Source of the DNA: Bacillota bacterium
GTDB lineage: Bacteria; Bacillota; Clostridia; Lachnospirales; Lachnospiraceae
Direction: 5' to 3'
Length of the DNA: 8,075 bases
NCBI GenBank assembly: GCA_023428655.1
Contig: JAEYXC010000217.1
Location: 1-8,075 of the forward strand
Shown: piece by piece, positions 5,803 through 8,075 of the stretch
Layout of the letters: each line of letters begins with the position of its first letter
How positions within the stretch are numbered: position 1 is the stretch's first letter
Program-made: the position numbers and the translations under genes
The notes under the pieces: generated by a model
What the model saw: only the letters and a program-made list of their open reading frames with translations
Database searches by the model: none
Told to the model about the DNA's origin: nothing

Positions 5803-7500
5803 CTACTCCTGGAAGGACTTCCAGAAGTCGCCCTTGGTATCAATGAATTCTCTCAGCTCCTCAAAGGTTATCTCGAATTCCGGGAAACCTGCGGCATAGG
5901 CAGCAATCTCATAGGGATAGAAGTAGATGACGATGCCTTTTTCATTTAGGTAAAAATGCTGGGCATCGGTGATTCCTGTAAAGTAATCGGAGAAGTACAT
6001 CGATTCTTCCGGATTCGCCTCTTCCATTTTTGCTCTGATAAAGTCGTCGATCATTTTCTTGTAATCACTACCCTTAATAAATAAATCCTCAAAATCGTAG
6101 AACTCACCGGTGGTAATGTCGATGTAGTAGTATTCTCTCAAGGGCATTCCGTGTGCGGCACCTTTATAATAGTCATAACCACTCATAGAGATAGTTAAAA
6201 GGTTCTTATTTAGCGAAGCCCAGAAGGAATCATCAACGGATAGGCCTTCTTCAACCGTGATATTTGCACGGGATTCGGTGAACAACGTTTCTAGCTGTTC
6301 ATTGATATTTTTCTGGATTACAGGGTCAGCCAGACCTTCCACCTCGGGGTATCGAACCAGAACTGTTCTTAGGGGCTTGAACTTGTGCTCCTTAACTTTG
6401 ATGCCGTTGGCAAGTTGGGTGGTAGAATCTTCTTTCCATAGAACAGTATTGTCTAAACGATAATATGCCAAATCTCCATCAATATCAGCCTTTACAATAT
6501 TATCCATCAGAGTCAGCTTACCGGTACCTTCAAAGCTGGGAAGGGAAGTAACCTCCTGACCCTTGGTATCAATGAAGAAGACATCGGTAGCATTGGCTGC
6601 ACAAGCATATTCTCCAATAAAAGGCTGTACATCATATAAGGTGTAATCGGTTAACTGCTCTCCGGAGTCATTGTAGAGTGCATAGGGATCAAACATGGCT
6701 TCGTAAGCATCAAGCTCAGGGTTCTTGACAGCAAAAAGATCATGCCCCAGATAAATAATTTCGCTATATTTTGGCTCCAGTACGGAGGTGCCGTCAACCC
6801 TCTTAACTCCATTTTTCATGGTTTCGGAATCGTTGAAGAGAAGATAGCCATCCTTAAAATCATAGGCATAGCTATTACCGAGATTTAACTCGAAGCTTTC
6901 TAGTACCTTTCCGGTCTGATCAATCAGCTGATAGGGACCTCCATTCGGTAAAGACACATAAGCCTGACCTTCCTCGTTGAAGCGGTCAGCATGGATGAAG
7001 CTGGGTTCAATAATTATCTTACCGGTTTGGTCAATATATCCATAGAGCCATATATCCTCCTTGGTATTTAAAAAGGCTGCCATACCATTGTGAAAGGAAT
7101 TGATGGTACCGTTATTTTCAAAAAGCACAGCACCGGTGGTGTCAATTACCCTATAATCATTGCCGACCTGGACAATAGCGAAGCCTTCCGAAAATGGTTC
7201 GGCATAATCATAACTGGGTTCAATGACAAAAGCACCACTGGAATCAATGTAACCGTATTTTTGCTCCCCGTTTACCATCCGGTATGCAGGATAGAGACTC
7301 TTGGTATCCACAGTATCACCGGGAGCCTCACTAGGAGAAGGAGCCACGGTAGGCGTCTGGGTAGGGGCCTGTGTCGGGGTAATTACATGCTCGGTATTAT
7401 CAGCCTGCTCGGCTTTATCTTTAATAAATATAAAATATACGGATAATAAAAGAATGAGAGCTGCCAGCACACAACCAACAGCGATAATGGTTTTTTTCAT
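5803..7500 (-). CDS. Membrane-anchored extracellular protein with WG repeats and DUF3298-like C-terminus
   Basis: This 565-residue protein starts with a short basic N-terminus and one hydrophobic helix (about 4-26), read as an uncleaved signal anchor. Cys10 precedes the hydrophobic core and Ala sits at -3, so it is not a lipoprotein. A Pro/Thr/Ser/Ala-rich linker (41-61) leads outside the cell. Two clear WG-type repeats follow, KYGYIDSSGAFVIEPSY (81-97) and LYGYIDQTGKIIIEPSF (152-168), each with a second half (RVIDTTGAVL, QLIDQTGKVL). More diverged copies run to about residue 325. The C-terminal 200 residues resemble DUF4163/DUF3298: an RYPEVEGL...IQKNINEQLE segment (383-404), then GAAHG (447-451), DITTGEFYDFEDLF (461-474) and a FYPYEIAAYAAG strand region. 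The function of such proteins is unknown; a ligand- or wall-binding role is a guess. AAAGGAGAT sits before the ATG. It has its own promoter and converges on hydF, so it is probably unrelated to hydrogenase assembly. Confidence 0.9.
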   Translation of the reverse strand: MKKTIIAVGCVLAALILLLSVYFIFIKDKAEQADNTEHVITPTQAPTQTPTVAPSPSEAPGDTVDTKSLYPAYRMVNGEQKYGYIDSSGAFVIEPSYDYAEPFSEGFAIVQVGNDYRVIDTTGAVLFENNGTINSFHNGMAAFLNTKEDIWLYGYIDQTGKIIIEPSFIHADRFNEEGQAYVSLPNGGPYQLIDQTGKVLESFELNLGNSYAYDFKDGYLLFNDSETMKNGVKRVDGTSVLEPKYSEIIYLGHDLFAVKNPELDAYEAMFDPYALYNDSGEQLTDYTLYDVQPFIGEYACAANATDVFFIDTKGQEVTSLPSFEGTGKLTLMDNIVKADIDGDLAYYRLDNTVLWKEDSTTQLANGIKVKEHKFKPLRTVLVRYPEVEGLADPVIQKNINEQLETLFTESRANITVEEGLSVDDSFWASLNKNLLTISMSGYDYYKGAAHGMPLREYYYIDITTGEFYDFEDLFIKGSDYKKMIDDFIRAKMEEANPEESMYFSDYFTGITDAQHFYLNEKGIVIYFYPYEIAAYAAGFPEFEITFEELREFIDTKGDFWKSFQE

Positions 7501-7561
7501 ATTGGATCTCCTTTATACTATAGCTTCACAGTCGTTGTATTCTTCATATAGGATATTATTT

Positions 7562-7590
7562 ATTATATAGAGGATGGGAAGGGAAGTAAA
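7562..7590 (-). promoter_or_regulatory. Sigma-A promoter for the WG-repeat gene
   Basis: On the minus strand, TTTACT (complement of 7585-7590) and TATAAT (complement of 7562-7567) are separated by 17 bases. Transcription would start near 7555 and give a 5' leader of about 55 nt before the ATG at 7500. Confidence 0.65.
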
Positions 7591-7715
7591 GGTGATAAGT
7601 ATTAAGTTTTAGTTACGTTTTTTTTAACGGGTGGAGTCGTTGAACATACCAATCCTATTCATCAAAATTAGATATAAGAGGGAATAAAATCAGCAATATA
7701 CTTTTATGTGTTTAT

Positions 7716-7731
7716 ATGGAAATGTTTCCAT
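7716..7731. promoter_or_regulatory. LacI-family/cre-like operator upstream of glgB
   Basis: ATGGAAATGTTTCCAT consists of two perfect seven-base inverted arms, ATGGAAA and TTTCCAT, around TG. It has the size and symmetry of LacI/CcpA-family operators, but the usual central CG is TG here. Its last base is the first base of the proposed glgB -35 element, a position where binding could block RNA polymerase. A sugar-responsive LacI-type regulator would make sense for a glycogen gene; this is inference. Confidence 0.45.
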
Positions 7732-7760
7732 TGCACATACTTTCGATTTATTGATATAAT
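7731..7760 (+). promoter_or_regulatory. Promoter for glgB
   Basis: A perfect TATAAT (7755-7760) preceded by TGA (7752-7754) makes an extended -10. A weak -35, TTGCAC (7731-7736), lies 18 bases upstream. The expected start is near 7767, giving a leader of about 178 nt before the glgB ATG. Confidence 0.6.
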
Positions 7761-7766
7761 AAAAGC

Positions 7767-7944
7767 GTAGCGTGCATGCTACACGCTTGCTTATATCTAT
7801 TCGATCGGAGCTGACGATCATGAAAAATAAACACATTCAAAAATTAACAAATTTATAAGGAATGAAATTCAGCATATTATCATATGTTTTAAATGCTGTT
7901 ATACAAAGATAAAGTAAGCAAAGGCATAACAGGAGGTGAAGCTG
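7767..7944 (+). other. Long glgB leader with hairpins and a 12-residue mini-ORF
   Basis: This fills the plus-strand side of the 444-base gap between the divergent genes. It holds a hairpin AGCGTG/CACGCT (7769-7774 with 7782-7787), a second GATCG/CGATC (7803-7807 with 7815-7819), and a third CAGCAT/ATGCTG (7870-7875 with 7893-7898). A mini-ORF at 7820-7858 encodes MKNKHIQKLTNL, with GGAG at 7807-7810 inside the second hairpin. No intrinsic terminator is visible, so transcriptional attenuation is not supported. Control of translation is possible but unproven. The rest of the gap (about 7591-7715) shows nothing I can name. Confidence 0.35.
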
Positions 7945-8075
7945 ATGTCGAGAAAAGGAAAAACAGGCAGGATTACAGACGAACAGATCTACCTTTTTCA
8001 CGAGGGGACAAATTATAAGAGCTACCATATGCTCGGAGCACATCGAATGGAACAGGACGGTAAAAGCGGCGTCCG
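7945..8075 (+). CDS. glgB: 1,4-alpha-glucan (glycogen) branching enzyme, N-terminal fragment
   Basis: Only the first 43 codons are in the window. The start has an excellent AGGAGGTGA (7931-7939) five bases before ATG 7945. After a basic N-terminal tail (MSRKGKTGRITDEQ) comes the typical branching enzyme opening YLFHEGTNYKSYHMLGAH (residues 16-33), followed by a DGKSGVR segment that normally leads into the N-terminal carbohydrate-binding (CBM48) domain. The full enzyme would transfer alpha-1,4 chains to alpha-1,6 branch points during glycogen synthesis in the cytosol. The catalytic GH13 domain lies outside the window and cannot be checked. An operator-like palindrome and an extended -10 promoter lie upstream, with a long leader. 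It is transcribed away from the WG-repeat gene. Confidence 0.88.
   Translation, partial: MSRKGKTGRITDEQIYLFHEGTNYKSYHMLGAHRMEQDGKSGV

Noticed and set aside
7090..7446. Plus-strand open frames opposite the WG-repeat gene (7090-7446 and 7301-7570).
   Set aside because: The minus-strand protein has clear domains, repeats and a signal anchor over the same bases; the plus-strand frames have none.
7610..7640. A run of eight or nine T residues flanked by CGTT and AACG, considered as a terminator.
   Set aside because: The T-run is the loop itself, the stem is only about four pairs, and no gene on either strand ends here.
7840..7850. ATTAACAA in the glgB leader as a second Rex site.
   Set aside because: Only one half-site is present; the opposite half matches about three of seven positions.
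7837..8043. Open frame on the minus strand across the glgB start.
   Set aside because: It is antisense to a well-supported glgB start, has no good ribosome binding site, and its sequence looks like a shadow frame.
1..8075. CRISPR arrays, tRNA or rRNA genes, and transposase genes.
   Set aside because: No regularly spaced repeats, cloverleaf, rRNA-like stretch or transposase-like coding region was found when reading both strands.

Overview
The window looks like chromosomal DNA from an anaerobic, hydrogen-producing Firmicute of the Clostridia, most likely a Lachnospiraceae member close to Lachnoclostridium/Clostridium phytofermentans. This rests on the moderately low GC, the strong AGGAGG-type ribosome binding sites, TATAAT-type sigma-A promoters, and a complete [FeFe]-hydrogenase maturation set. 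The species is inference only.

Layout. 1-1000: two translationally coupled genes of unknown function, the C-terminal part of a hypothetical protein and a five-helix membrane protein. 1079-1441: a small VOC-fold protein that lacks most of the glyoxalase I metal ligands. 1442-1798: a gene-free control region for the hydrogenase genes. It holds a sigma-A promoter, a near-perfect Rex (NADH/NAD+ sensor) operator across the start point, and a roughly 185-nt structured leader ending in an intrinsic terminator. 1799-4275: hydE and hydG, overlapping by one base. 4276-4445: a second promoter and a leader with tiny ORFs. 4446-5639: hydF. 5657-5765: a nested double-hairpin terminator. 5803-7500 (minus strand): a membrane-anchored extracellular protein with WG repeats and a DUF3298-type C-terminus, converging on hydF. 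7501-7944: a divergent control region. 7945 to the window end: the start of glgB, glycogen branching enzyme.

How the genes work together. HydG makes CO and cyanide from tyrosine and delivers them as an Fe(CO)2(CN)-cysteine unit. HydE processes that unit with its radical SAM chemistry. HydF is the GTPase scaffold that carries the finished [2Fe] subcluster to apo-HydA. No hydrogenase structural gene is in the window.

The most interesting part is 1491-1711. A Rex operator at the start point would link hydEG transcription to the redox state. Downstream of it, the 5' arm of the terminator (1677-1689) is also complementary to an upstream leader segment (1575-1586), so the RNA can fold in two mutually exclusive ways. 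I see no promoter between the terminator and hydE. This suggests an attenuator or riboswitch of a class I do not recognise, controlling H-cluster assembly.
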